From: RHKX01 sp963823275
Lineage (GTDB): Bacteria > Actinomycetota > Thermoleophilia > Solirubrobacterales > 70-9
Assembly (NCBI GenBank): GCA_963823275.1
Contig: CAWGKW010000001.1
Coordinates: 744,001-808,000, forward strand
Direction of reading: 5' to 3'
DNA: 64,000 nucleotides
The notes below the pieces were generated by a model, which saw nothing but the letters and a program-made list of their open reading frames with translations, was not told the origin of the DNA and ran no database searches. Every line of letters begins with the position of its first letter. The stretch's first letter is position 1. Shown one piece after another: positions 26,575 to 35,143 of the stretch. The position numbers and the translations under genes were made by a program.

Positions 26575-28278
26575 ATGGGCGAGGAGACCGAACACTGGGA
26601 TGCGATCGTGATCGGATCGGGTCTTGGTGGCCTGACGACCGCGGCCTACCTGCAGACGAACGGTCTGCGAACGATCGTCCTCGAGCAGTACGACGTCGCC
26701 GGCGGCTCCTCGCACGTCTTCCGGCGCAAGCGCCAGTGGGAGTTCGACGTCGGCCTCCACTACCTGGGTGACTGCCAGCCAGGCGGCTCGATTCCGGGGA
26801 TCCTCGGCGGCGTCGGCCTCGAGGGCAAGATCGAGTTCCTTCCGATGGATCGAGAAGGCTTCGACACCCTTGTCTTCCCGGGCCTCACCTTCCGCGTGCC
26901 GGCAGGTTGGGACGAGTACCTCGAGCGGCTCGTGGAGGCCTTTCCGGAAGAGCGCAAGGGCCTCGAGCGCTGCATCGGCACGCTGCAGTCGATCGCCCGC
27001 CAGCTGATCTCGAGCTCACCGCCCCGCTCGCTGCTGGGTGCGATCAAGTTCGCCTTCCACTCGCCGTCGGTGATCCGCTGGCAGGCGGCCACGCTCGCGG
27101 ACCTATTTGACGCCTGCGGCCTCAGCAAGCCTGCGCGCGCGGTCGTCGCCGGCGAGTCCGGCGATTACGCGGCGCCGCCGTCGCGGGTCTCGGTGATGCT
27201 GCACGCGGTGCTGATCGACCACTACATGCGCTCGGGCGGCTGGTACCCGAAGGGCGGCGGCCAGATGCTCGCCGGGATGCTGGTCGAGGCGATCCGCGCG
27301 CACGGGGGAGAGGTCCGTACTCGGGCCCGGGTGGGGCGGATCCTCGTCGCCGACGGGGCCGTCCAAGGGGTCGAGCTCAGCGATGGTGAGCAGATCGCGG
27401 CGCCGACCGTCGTCTCCGACGCCGACCTGAAGAGGACGATGCTGGAACTCGTGGGGCCCGAGCACCTGTCGGCGAAGACGGTCGAAAAGGTCGAGGGCTA
27501 CCGGATGGCGCTGGCGCTGTTCAGCGTCTATCTGGGGGTCGGCATAGACCTTCGCGAGCGGATGGCGAACACCAACTACTGGGTCCATCCAGGCTTCGAC
27601 CCCGAGGCGACCTACGGTCCCCTCTACGAGGGCCGGCTACCGGACGAGCTTCCCTTCTACATCACCTCGGCATCGGTCAAGGACCCGGAGACCGAGGCGA
27701 TCGCGCCGCCCGGCTGCTCGAGCCTCGAGCTGATCACGATGGTGCCCGGCGGTCACGATTTCTGGCATGTGGGCGAGGGCCCGGCTGCGGGTGAGCGCTA
27801 CAGCCGCAATCCCGAATACCTGAAGCTGAAGGCGGAGGTCACCGAGCGCCTGATCGACGGCGCCGAGCGCGTGCTCGGTCCGCTTCGCGAGCACATCCTC
27901 TGGAAGGAGGCCTCGACGCCGATCACCCAGGAGCGATACACGCTCGTCTCCGGCGGCACCGCCTACGGTCTCGAGCACAGCCCCGACCAGTGGGGTGTTC
28001 GCCGGCCACGGCCGCGAACCGAGATCCGCGGGTTGTTCTTGGCCGGCGGCAACACGATCTACGCACACGGCATTGCCGGCGTCATGGCCGGCGGGGTCGC
28101 GAGCGCATCCTCGGTGCTCGGTCGGGACCTGCTCGGCGAGCTGCGCGGCGGTCGCGTCTTCGGCGATCCGGCCCTGATCACGGCCGGCGGCGAGGACTGG
28201 GATCCATTCCTCGCCTCGCGACGACTGGCGCGAAAGCCGCGTTCGAAGGCCACCCAGCCGGTCCCTTCCCAGGTGTAG
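26575..28278 (+). CDS. CrtI/RetSat-like FAD-dependent oxidoreductase
   Basis: 567 aa from the ATG at 26575, preceded by AAAGGGAAG. DAIVIGSGLGGLTTAAYL (about 9-26) is the FAD dinucleotide-binding fold, with LEQYDVAGGSSHVF as the second FAD contact. The C-terminal GLFLAGGNTIYAHGIAGVMA is the conserved end of phytoene desaturase-like enzymes. The sequence is closer to carotenoid desaturase/retinol saturase relatives than to amine oxidases. No other carotenoid gene is nearby, so the substrate is open. It is transcribed away from the repeat protein across a 216-bp gap. Confidence 0.82.
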   Translation: MGEETEHWDAIVIGSGLGGLTTAAYLQTNGLRTIVLEQYDVAGGSSHVFRRKRQWEFDVGLHYLGDCQPGGSIPGILGGVGLEGKIEFLPMDREGFDTLVFPGLTFRVPAGWDEYLERLVEAFPEERKGLERCIGTLQSIARQLISSSPPRSLLGAIKFAFHSPSVIRWQAATLADLFDACGLSKPARAVVAGESGDYAAPPSRVSVMLHAVLIDHYMRSGGWYPKGGGQMLAGMLVEAIRAHGGEVRTRARVGRILVADGAVQGVELSDGEQIAAPTVVSDADLKRTMLELVGPEHLSAKTVEKVEGYRMALALFSVYLGVGIDLRERMANTNYWVHPGFDPEATYGPLYEGRLPDELPFYITSASVKDPETEAIAPPGCSSLELITMVPGGHDFWHVGEGPAAGERYSRNPEYLKLKAEVTERLIDGAERVLGPLREHILWKEASTPITQERYTLVSGGTAYGLEHSPDQWGVRRPRPRTEIRGLFLAGGNTIYAHGIAGVMAGGVASASSVLGRDLLGELRGGRVFGDPALITAGGEDWDPFLASRRLARKPRSKATQPVPSQV

Positions 28279-28403
28279 ATCCTGGCCGAGGGCCCCTGCA
28301 TGGCTAGCCGGAGCGAGTCCGATCTGAGGGAAGGGCTTCAGTGGCCTCGGAGAGGTGCTCGGTCGGCTGATCATGTCGACCAAGACCCGCCGCGGTGCTT
28401 GGG

Positions 28404-28679
28404 TCAGTCGGCCGGGTGCTCGCTGGCCCAGCGGGCGATCGTGCCCGAGCCACTGACGACCTCGCCGTCGTCGGCGACCAGAACGGGCACGTTCTCCTGG
28501 CCTGAGATCGCGCGGATCTCGTCGCGCTTTCCGCGCCGGGTCCAGGGCATCAGCCGGTAGCCCTCGACCGTTTCGATCTCGAAGCTGTGACCGGCGTCGC
28601 GGAGGGCCTTTGCGGCGCGTCCGCAGGGGTGTCCGAGCGATGCGGCGTGATCGGTCTGTCCGCATGTGTAGAGCTTCAT
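28404..28679 (-). CDS. Glutaredoxin / GST N-terminal-like protein
   Basis: 91 aa thioredoxin fold. MKLYTCGQTDHAASLGHPCG carries a Cys at residue 6 and another at 19 rather than a tight CxxC, so it is not a standard dithiol glutaredoxin. NVPVLVADDGEVVSGSGTIA is the cis-Pro and glutathione-contact region of GST N-terminal domains. It may bind a low-molecular-weight thiol. No coupled neighbour is visible. Confidence 0.72.
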   Translation of the reverse strand: MKLYTCGQTDHAASLGHPCGRAAKALRDAGHSFEIETVEGYRLMPWTRRGKRDEIRAISGQENVPVLVADDGEVVSGSGTIARWASEHPAD

Positions 28680-28702
28680 GGGCTGCAGCTTACGCCTGGG
28701 CG

Positions 28703-29062
28703 TCAGCGAACCGCTCGCGCGAGTTGACGTCGCGGCTGGAAATCAAGGGCGACGCACGGCTCGTCGCCCACGACCCAGGCGTCATGGCCCGCTGAGGCCT
28801 CGAACGCCTCGTCAGGCCCAACTTCGACCTCCTCGCCATCGGGCCCGCGAACGAACATGCGACCGGAGACGATGTAGCCGACATGGGCGGTCGATTCCTC
28901 CCCGGTCAGGGGTCCCACGTGTACGGACCACCTCCAACCCGGCTGGTAGACGCCCCGGCCGATCGAGACGGACGCCAGGTTGACCTGACTTCGCCGGCTC
29001 CCGTCAAGAAAGGCGGGCGATGCGTCTGCCGCTTGTAGGCTCCTGGCGACCACCCGTCTCAT
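28703..29062 (-). CDS. Cupin-domain protein
   Basis: About 119 aa from the ATG of MRRVVARSLQAADAS; longer starts are possible in the same frame. The cupin barrel is shown by WRWSVHVGPLTGEESTAHVG, IVSGRMFVRGPDGEEVEVGP and DAWVVGDEPCVALDF. Metal ligands of the first cupin motif are weakly kept (His in WSVHVGP and STAHVGY). It may be a binding protein rather than an enzyme. Confidence 0.65.
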   Translation of the reverse strand: MRRVVARSLQAADASPAFLDGSRRSQVNLASVSIGRGVYQPGWRWSVHVGPLTGEESTAHVGYIVSGRMFVRGPDGEEVEVGPDEAFEASAGHDAWVVGDEPCVALDFQPRRQLARAVR

Positions 29063-29103
29063 GCTCTGGACGATGTTAGGGGGGTCGTCTCCAGGCAACG
29101 GGC

Positions 29104-30219
29104 TCACGAAGCTGGTGTGACCTCGTACCGCCAGAGCCGCACCGGATCCGGGATGCCCTTCAGGCGTTCTGCGCCGGCGAATGCCCAGTGAGCGGACGGG
29201 CATGCGTCCCTGACGCCGGCGGGGGCGAGGATCGCTCCCGCCGGCGCCACGTCGCAGATGCGGCTGGCAAGGTTCACGGGCTCGCCGTACCAATCACCGC
29301 CGCGAGCGAGCGCGACGCCGCTGGCGACTCCGCCGTGCACCCTCGGAAAGCCTGAACCCTCGGCATCCGCCGCCGTGACGAGCGCCGCGGCTGCGGCAAC
29401 GAGCGGGGCGGGCTCTGCTGCGACCAGCATCGCCGCGTCACCGATGGTCTTCACGAGGGTCACCGGCGGTTCGGCGACAACGGCCGCAATGGCCGCAAAG
29501 CGTTCGGCGACATCGCCCAGCCGCTCGGAGCCGGATCGGCGCCCGAGCGCCGTGAAGCCGACGAGGTCGGCGAACAGGACGGTGACCTCATGGAGGTCGC
29601 TTGGATGTCCAGCGCGGATCTCCGCCGGGGTGATCGCCGTGTGGCTGAGCTGGGCGCGCAGGTGCTCTTGGGTGGCGTAGGACGCAATCGAGCCCGCCAT
29701 CGGCAGAAGCTGCGCCGCGGCGAGCGCCAGGCGGTGCGCAAGCTCATGCTCACCCTCCCCGGGACGCATGACCGCCCTGCCGGCCGCCTGGAACATCGCC
29801 GCGGCCGCGTGGGCAGCGGCCGTGCCGATATCGCGGTTCAGTCGCAGGAGCTGCTCCTCGGTGAACCCGAGTTCGAGTGCCTCGCGCGCATGCCGGGCCT
29901 CCTCGATGTCGAGGTCGGAGAGCCTCCGTTCGTCTGCGGCCGGGGTGGCGAGCCCGAACGATGTACGCAGGCGGCGGACAGCCTCCACGTCGAGTCCCGT
30001 TCGCTCGGCGACGTCGGTCGGCGTGTACCCCTCGCCCGTTGCGTCGAGAGCACGCTCGACGGCCAGCATTACGAGCCGCCCCTCTGCGGCGGCGGTGCGA
30101 AGGTCGTCGAGCGGCACCCCGCGGCGCAGGAGGTGGTCGAGGAGAGCCAGGCGTTCGGCCCGCTCGCCCGGATCCTGCAGATCCCCGAGCAGCCCCTCCG
30201 CCTCGAAGTCGACGGACAT
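29104..30219 (-). CDS. Class III adenylate cyclase with N-terminal regulatory domain (Rv1264-like)
   Basis: 371 aa. Residues 1-190 are all-helical and match the autoinhibitory/pH-sensing domain of mycobacterial Rv1264-type cyclases (DVAERTGLDVEAVRRLRTSF, LELGFTEEQLLRLNRDIG). Residues about 200-365 are the cyclase: VLFADLVGFTALG (first metal Asp), VKTIGDAAML (Lys and second Asp) and YGEPVNLASRICD with the Asn and Arg of the transition state. The catalytic set therefore looks complete. The product should be cAMP. No cAMP-binding effector is visible in the window. Confidence 0.85.
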   Translation of the reverse strand: MSVDFEAEGLLGDLQDPGERAERLALLDHLLRRGVPLDDLRTAAAEGRLVMLAVERALDATGEGYTPTDVAERTGLDVEAVRRLRTSFGLATPAADERRLSDLDIEEARHAREALELGFTEEQLLRLNRDIGTAAAHAAAAMFQAAGRAVMRPGEGEHELAHRLALAAAQLLPMAGSIASYATQEHLRAQLSHTAITPAEIRAGHPSDLHEVTVLFADLVGFTALGRRSGSERLGDVAERFAAIAAVVAEPPVTLVKTIGDAAMLVAAEPAPLVAAAAALVTAADAEGSGFPRVHGGVASGVALARGGDWYGEPVNLASRICDVAPAGAILAPAGVRDACPSAHWAFAGAERLKGIPDPVRLWRYEVTPAS

Positions 30220-30355
30220 GCGCTGCAGCCTATTGAGCGCCGTTCCGTCACCTCGCCGGTTGTTGTCGCGGGAGCTACGCGGCGCGGACTCGCTCGGCGA
30301 TCCGCGGAGGGGACCGTCGCTCCGCGCCTCTCACATCTGAGTCAGCGTCAAGCGT

Positions 30356-30802
30356 CTATGGATAGAGCTCGCGACACGCCTGCCGATAGGGCGCGATCAC
30401 TCCGGCCCAGCCCTGGCGGTTTCTGTCTCGAAGCTCGGCTGCGCGTGCGCCGAGGCGCTCCCATCCGCGGTGCAGGATGGTCACCTCGGTGCCTTGCTCA
30501 CCGGCGGAGAAGCGAACCTCGACCTCGGTCGCGTCACCGCGATCCTGGGCGATGTGCCAGAGGTAGGAGAGAACGTGCGGTGGCTCCCAGGTGACCACCT
30601 CGCCCCATTCGTGCTCGGCGCCGCCAGAAGTGCGCTCATAGATGCGACCGCCGACCCTTGGCTCGATCACGACCGCCAGGTCAGCGTCGGTTGACACGGA
30701 GTGATCGCGGGGCCACCAAAGGGAGGCCTTCGCGACCCAGACCTCGAAGGCGTGCTCGGGGGAGCAGGCGACCGCGAACTCGAGGCGCAGGGGTTCGATC
30801 AC
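30356..30802 (-). CDS. SRPBCC / AHSA1-like protein, partner of ArsR
   Basis: 148 aa. LEFAVACSPEHAFEVWVAKA is the opening of Aha1/SRPBCC domains, and GTEVTILHRGWERLGARAAE is the usual C-terminal helix region. Its start codon overlaps the stop of the ArsR gene (4 bases), so the pair is one transcript. ArsR-SRPBCC pairs are common and the SRPBCC partner probably binds a small ligand; none is known here. Confidence 0.8.
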   Translation of the reverse strand: MIEPLRLEFAVACSPEHAFEVWVAKASLWWPRDHSVSTDADLAVVIEPRVGGRIYERTSGGAEHEWGEVVTWEPPHVLSYLWHIAQDRGDATEVEVRFSAGEQGTEVTILHRGWERLGARAAELRDRNRQGWAGVIAPYRQACRELYP

Positions 30803-31134
30803 GCCCCCGGCTCCCGCCGGTCGCTCGTGTTCTCAGCGACCAGCCGAAACCGCGATCCGGCCTCGCCCCACACCTGCTCGAGGTAGTCGCGCACCGCCTC
30901 GACACCTTCGTCGTGCAGCCGGTAAAGGCGCCGCGTGCCCTCGGCTCGATCATCGACCAACCCGGCCTCCTTGAGCAGCCGCAGGTGGCGGGAGACGGCG
31001 GGGCGGCTGATCGGCAGCCGGTCGGCGAGCTGCTGCACGGAGAGATCGCCGCCGCTCAGCAGCCCCGCGATCGCTCGCCGGTTGGCATCGCCGAGGGCGT
31101 CGAATGGGTCTCGGCGCAGCGGGCTCGATGCCAT
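30799..31134 (-). CDS. ArsR-family winged-helix repressor
   Basis: 111 aa. DPFDALGDANRRAIAGLLSG and LSVQQLADRLPISRPAVSRH with LRLLKEAGLVDDRAEGTRRLY form the complete winged helix. No Cys metal site is visible, so it is a metal-free sensor of the SRPBCC-linked type. It probably represses its own operon and the divergent operon at 31.2 kb through the dyad at 31141-31179. Confidence 0.87.
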   Translation of the reverse strand: MASSPLRRDPFDALGDANRRAIAGLLSGGDLSVQQLADRLPISRPAVSRHLRLLKEAGLVDDRAEGTRRLYRLHDEGVEAVRDYLEQVWGEAGSRFRLVAENTSDRREPGA

Positions 31135-31140
31135 CGGCTC

Positions 31141-31179
31141 ATGGTAACCAATCTGCTACCGTAACCGTATTGTTACCAT
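31141..31179. promoter_or_regulatory. Likely ArsR operator in divergent promoter
   Basis: ATGGTAAC at 31141-31148 mirrors GTTACCAT at 31172-31179, with further GTAAC/GTTAC-like half-sites between. It lies in the 66-bp gap between the divergent ArsR gene and the gene at 31201. Confidence 0.55.
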
Positions 31180-31200
31180 GGTCACGGGGAGGAGAAGCCG

Positions 31201-31509
31201 ATGAGAAAGGTCGTGGTGAGCTACGAGGTGAAGCCCGAGCTGGCCGATCAGAACCAGGTCCTCGTCGAGCGCGTCTTCGCCGAGCTTGACGAGCAGGGCC
31301 CCGGCGGCGTCCGGTACGCGACGTTTCGCCTTGCCGACGGCGTCAGCTTCGTCCACGTCGCTTCGATCGAGACCGATGATGGCTCCAACCCGCTTGCGGG
31401 GATCAACGCGTTCGGCGAGTTCGGCCGTCGGATCGAGGATCGCTGCACGAAGCCCCCGGCGGCGCAGGATGCGGTCCTGGTCGGCTCCTACCGACTCCTG
31501 GCCCAGTGA
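31201..31509 (+). CDS. Dimeric alpha/beta-barrel (ABM-like) protein
   Basis: 102 aa with GGGGAGGAG upstream of the ATG. MRKVVVSYEVKPELADQNQV and GVRYATFRLADGVSFVHVAS have the strand-helix pattern of antibiotic-biosynthesis-monooxygenase-like ferredoxin folds. No cofactor site is visible. It is divergent from ArsR and 16 bp ahead of a SRPBCC gene, so it is probably under ArsR control. Confidence 0.65.
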   Translation: MRKVVVSYEVKPELADQNQVLVERVFAELDEQGPGGVRYATFRLADGVSFVHVASIETDDGSNPLAGINAFGEFGRRIEDRCTKPPAAQDAVLVGSYRLLAQ

Positions 31510-31525
31510 GATCGAAGGAGCACCG

Positions 31526-31969
31526 ATGAAGAGCTACGAGGCAAGTTCGTCGATTGAGGCGAGTCCGCAGGCGATCTGGGAGATCCTGATCGACGCGCGG
31601 GCCTACCCGGAATGGGATTCGGGCGTCGTGGAAATCGAGGGGCGAATCGCGCCGGGCGAAAAGCTCAAGGTCGTCTCGGAGGTCAACCCGGGGCGAGCCT
31701 TTCGCGTCAAGGTGTCCGAGTTCAGACCCGGACAGGGCATGACCTGGAGCGGCGGAATGCCGTTGGGGCTGTTCAGCGGCGTTCGGAGATTCGAGCTTTC
31801 GAGTGAGGCGAGCGGAGCCACGCGCTTCACGGTGAGAGAGGAGTACACGGGCCCTCTACTTCCCCTGATCTGGCGCTCGATGCCCGATCTCGGGCCTTCG
31901 TTCCGCCAGTTCGCCGACGGTCTCAAGACCCGTGCCGAAGCTGGCCCCGACCAGCCGGCAGCGGGCTAG
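31526..31969 (+). CDS. SRPBCC-family protein
   Basis: 147 aa from ATG 31526 with GAAGGAG upstream. MKSYEASSSIEASPQAIWEI then LIDARAYPEWDSGVVEIEG is the classical START-like opening. The C-terminal helix is MPDLGPSFRQFADGLKTRAE. It is the second gene of the likely ArsR-controlled operon; the ArsR operon on the other side also encodes a SRPBCC protein. Confidence 0.8.
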   Translation: MKSYEASSSIEASPQAIWEILIDARAYPEWDSGVVEIEGRIAPGEKLKVVSEVNPGRAFRVKVSEFRPGQGMTWSGGMPLGLFSGVRRFELSSEASGATRFTVREEYTGPLLPLIWRSMPDLGPSFRQFADGLKTRAEAGPDQPAAG

Positions 31970-32022
31970 CACGACGAGCGGGCGGACCGGTCCGCAGAAC
32001 GTATGATTGACTACAAGGTCAA

Positions 32023-33564
32023 ATGGTGGGCGAGAGGGGCAAGCGGAGCGGGGTCACGCGTCGCTCCCGCGCGCTGACGGTGGCTTCGGCCCTCGTCTGT
32101 GGTGCCCTGCTGCTCGCCGGCTGCGACCTCGGTGGCGACGACGAGCCTGACGTCGCGTCCGCGCCGGCGAACGGCCAGCCGATGGACCTGGACGTGCTCG
32201 TCTACAACATCGAGTACGGCGGCGGGCCGGAGACCGACAAGGTGATCCGCAGCCTCGACGCCGACGTCGTCGGGGTGCTCGAGTCATACGAGCGCCTGCC
32301 CGAGATCGCCAAGCGGACCGGATACCCCTACTACAACACCTCGCTGCAACTGCTTTCGAAGTACCCGATCCTTGAGCCTTCGGGTGGCGACGGCCTGTAC
32401 GCGATGCTCGAGGTCGAGCCGGGCCGGGTGATCCCCTTCTTCAACGTCCACCTCGACTACGTCGATTGGGGTCCGCGCGCCCTGAGCAAGGGCGCCTCGG
32501 TCTCCTCGGTCCTCGAGAGCGAGAATCGGGTGCGGACATCGGCGATGGAGCGGCCGGTCGAGGCGATGACCGAGCTGATCGACGATGGCTATCCGGTGTT
32601 CCTTACCGGCGACTTCAACCAACCCTCGAGCCTCGACTACACCGCCGAAACCGTCGGCACCCGCGATGGGATCACCGAGCCTGTGCCCTGGCCGGTCAGC
32701 GTGGAGCTGTCCGAGCTCGGGTTTCGCGACACCTACAGGGAGATGCACCCCGATCCCCTCGCAGATCCAGGCATCACCCAGGACAGCACGGGCGAACGCA
32801 TCGACTATGTCTACGCGGCGGGCGCGTCGACCACGCTCGACAGCAAGCTCGTCGGCGAGCCCGGCGGAGGGGACGTGGAGATCGAGGAGGCCCCGTGGAC
32901 CTCCGACCATCGCGCGGTGCTGTCGAGCTTCGAGGTGACGGCCGTGGAAATGCCGACCGTGATCGCCGTCGATGCGCGTCTGAAAAACGTCGGCGATGAG
33001 ATCACGGTCACCCACAACGTGCCGGGATCCGGCGGCAATGAGATCGTGATCGTGCCCGAGGGCGACGATCCGGTCGATTCCCTCGAGACGCTGCCGGCCT
33101 CCGGCGAACGCGGAAAGGCGATGCTCAACACCTCCGGCTGGGACCCGGGGGGCTACGACGCCGTCTTGATCGACGAAGACGATGCCGAGACTGCCCGCGT
33201 CTCCTTCTTCCTCCGCGATCCGCGGGCTCGGCTCGAGCTGTCCACCGACCGGCGAAGCTACGGGCGAGGGGAGCCGATCGAGGTCTCATGGGCCCAGGCC
33301 CCCGCCAACCGCTGGGACTGGCTCGGGGTCTTCGAGGCCGAGGCGCCCGACCCCGAGGAGGACGACTACCTGATCTGGGCCTACACGGGCGGTCATTCGG
33401 CGGGCACCGTCCCGCCGAGCACCGACGGCACGGCTTCTCTGGGCCCCGACAGCCAGGGCGCCCCGTGGCCGCTCCCTGAGGGCGACTACGTGGTCCACTA
33501 CCTGCTCGCCGACGAGTACGAGTCGGCCGGCAGCGCGGAGTTCAGCGTTCGCGGCGGCGGGTAG
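32023..33564 (+). CDS. Endonuclease/exonuclease/phosphatase-fold lipoprotein
   Basis: 513 aa with a lipoprotein signal (lipobox LLAGC, Cys34). The EEP fold spans about 50-310: VYNIEYGG (Asn), VVGVLESYE (Glu metal ligand), FNVHLDYVDW, FLTGDFNQPSS and SDHRAVLSSF. These residues form the Mg2+ and catalytic set of the DNase I superfamily. About 315-510 are two beta-sandwich domains (VIAVDARLKNVGDEITVTHN, LELSTDRRSYGRGEPIEVSW). It should act outside the cell on phosphodiesters, either nucleic acid or lipid headgroups. Confidence 0.82.
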   Translation: MVGERGKRSGVTRRSRALTVASALVCGALLLAGCDLGGDDEPDVASAPANGQPMDLDVLVYNIEYGGGPETDKVIRSLDADVVGVLESYERLPEIAKRTGYPYYNTSLQLLSKYPILEPSGGDGLYAMLEVEPGRVIPFFNVHLDYVDWGPRALSKGASVSSVLESENRVRTSAMERPVEAMTELIDDGYPVFLTGDFNQPSSLDYTAETVGTRDGITEPVPWPVSVELSELGFRDTYREMHPDPLADPGITQDSTGERIDYVYAAGASTTLDSKLVGEPGGGDVEIEEAPWTSDHRAVLSSFEVTAVEMPTVIAVDARLKNVGDEITVTHNVPGSGGNEIVIVPEGDDPVDSLETLPASGERGKAMLNTSGWDPGGYDAVLIDEDDAETARVSFFLRDPRARLELSTDRRSYGRGEPIEVSWAQAPANRWDWLGVFEAEAPDPEEDDYLIWAYTGGHSAGTVPPSTDGTASLGPDSQGAPWPLPEGDYVVHYLLADEYESAGSAEFSVRGGG

Positions 33565-33647
33565 CCGGTCCTCGACGGCTTGCAGATCGCGGACCGGAGT
33601 ATCGTCACGCGCCAGCCCAATGCCAGAGACCAGCAGTGAGGGATCGC

Positions 33648-34943
33648 ATGAACGGGTCTAAGCCCCGGCTCCAGCCAGGCGCCCTCCTGCGTGTTGTCTC
33701 GGCGGTCGCTGCAGCGGCGGCCTTGGCCGCGTTCGCGGCCACCTCTGCGCCGGCTTCAGCGGGTACGGCCAGCCACTCCAGGGGAACGCACTGGGTGGGC
33801 GCATGGGCGGCGAGCCCGACCGATGCGGCCGGGTTCTCGCAGTCGCTGGCGTCGCGAACGGTGCGGACGATCATCAGCCCGCTGGGCAGCGGGAAGAAGC
33901 TACGAATCCGCCTCTCCAACCAGTTCGGTGATCGGCCTCTGCGGATCGGCGCCGCGTCGATCGCCAAGCAGAGCGCAGGAGCGACGGTGGGCGCGAAGAC
34001 GATCCTGAGGGTGACGTTCGATGGCCGGCGCTCGGTGACGATTCCAGCCGGCCAGCTCGTTGCGAGCGACCCGGTCAGGTTCCACTTCAGGGCGCTCCAG
34101 CACCTCGCCGTCAGCACCCACGTCGGTCCCTCCTCGGTCGGTTTCGCGACCGAGCACAGGTGGGGCCGCCAGACCTCCTACCTCTCGGCCGCGGGGGCGG
34201 GCAATCACGCGTTCGATCCGTCGGGCGCGGCGTTCGGAGATACGACGACCGCGCGATTGTTGCTCACCGGGTTGGATGTTCGAGCCAAGCGGGGCGTCGG
34301 CGCCGTCGCGACCTTCGGCGACTCGATAACCGACGGATATGGCGGCGTGGGCTCGCCGTCGGTGGAGAATCCGAGGGGCATCGATCGCAACGTCCGCTAC
34401 CCCGACTTCCTCGCCCGCCGCCTCCTTCAGCGTCGTGGGTCGCAGCAGCTCACGGTTCTGAACGCGGGCATCTCGGGGGACATGATCCTGAATGGCGGCC
34501 TCTCGCGGCTCCGGCGAGACGTCTTCCAGCTGGCGGGGGTTGAGACGGTGATCGTTCTCCAAGGGGCCAATGACATCGGCAACGTCTTCGCCCCGGCGAG
34601 CGCATCCGAGGTGATCGGTGGTCTGAAGCGGGCCGTGAGGGCTCTGCAACGGTCCGGCCTCCGGGTCTTCCTCGGCACTTTGACGCCCATGGGGGGGACG
34701 GTCTTTCCGAGCTACGGTGGCGCTGAGGCGGACGCGACGCGGGTCGCGGTCAACAGGTGGATCCGCGATCAGGGCCTGGCGTCCGGCGTCGTCGACTTCG
34801 ATCGTGCGGTTCGCGATCCCGGACATCCGAGCCGACTCGACCCGGCCTTCGACAGCAGCGACCATCTGCATCCGAGCGCGGCCGGTTACAGGGCCATGGC
34901 CGGCGTCGTGCCGCTCGGCAAGCTCACCGGATGCTGTCGGTGA
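33648..34943 (+). CDS. Secreted SGNH/GDSL hydrolase
   Basis: 431 aa from the ATG at 33648, with GAGGG upstream; a GTG at 33636 is also possible. A signal peptide (to about 38) is followed by a beta-domain HWVGAWAASPTDAAGFSQSL seen in actinobacterial members. The four family blocks are present: FGDSITDGYG (Ser226), GISGDMIL, LQGANDIGN and the final DSSDHLHPSAAG (Asp-x-x-His). These enzymes deacylate esters or carbohydrates. Confidence 0.87.
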   Translation: MNGSKPRLQPGALLRVVSAVAAAAALAAFAATSAPASAGTASHSRGTHWVGAWAASPTDAAGFSQSLASRTVRTIISPLGSGKKLRIRLSNQFGDRPLRIGAASIAKQSAGATVGAKTILRVTFDGRRSVTIPAGQLVASDPVRFHFRALQHLAVSTHVGPSSVGFATEHRWGRQTSYLSAAGAGNHAFDPSGAAFGDTTTARLLLTGLDVRAKRGVGAVATFGDSITDGYGGVGSPSVENPRGIDRNVRYPDFLARRLLQRRGSQQLTVLNAGISGDMILNGGLSRLRRDVFQLAGVETVIVLQGANDIGNVFAPASASEVIGGLKRAVRALQRSGLRVFLGTLTPMGGTVFPSYGGAEADATRVAVNRWIRDQGLASGVVDFDRAVRDPGHPSRLDPAFDSSDHLHPSAAGYRAMAGVVPLGKLTGCCR

Positions 34944-35143
34944 GCCTTGACTGAGACCGCCGGCAGTTGAGGCAGGGAGCCCGGAACCCCACAATTCGAC
35001 CGCGGCGCTGGCAGCGGCGCGGGAGGGGGAGGCCCCCCGCCGGTGAGGGCGGACCGCTCGGAAGGGGGTAGGTTCTCATTTGCCATAATCGCCGCGTCTC
35101 GGAGAAAACGGGCCCGGCCGGAAGCCGGGAGGAGAGGAAGACA

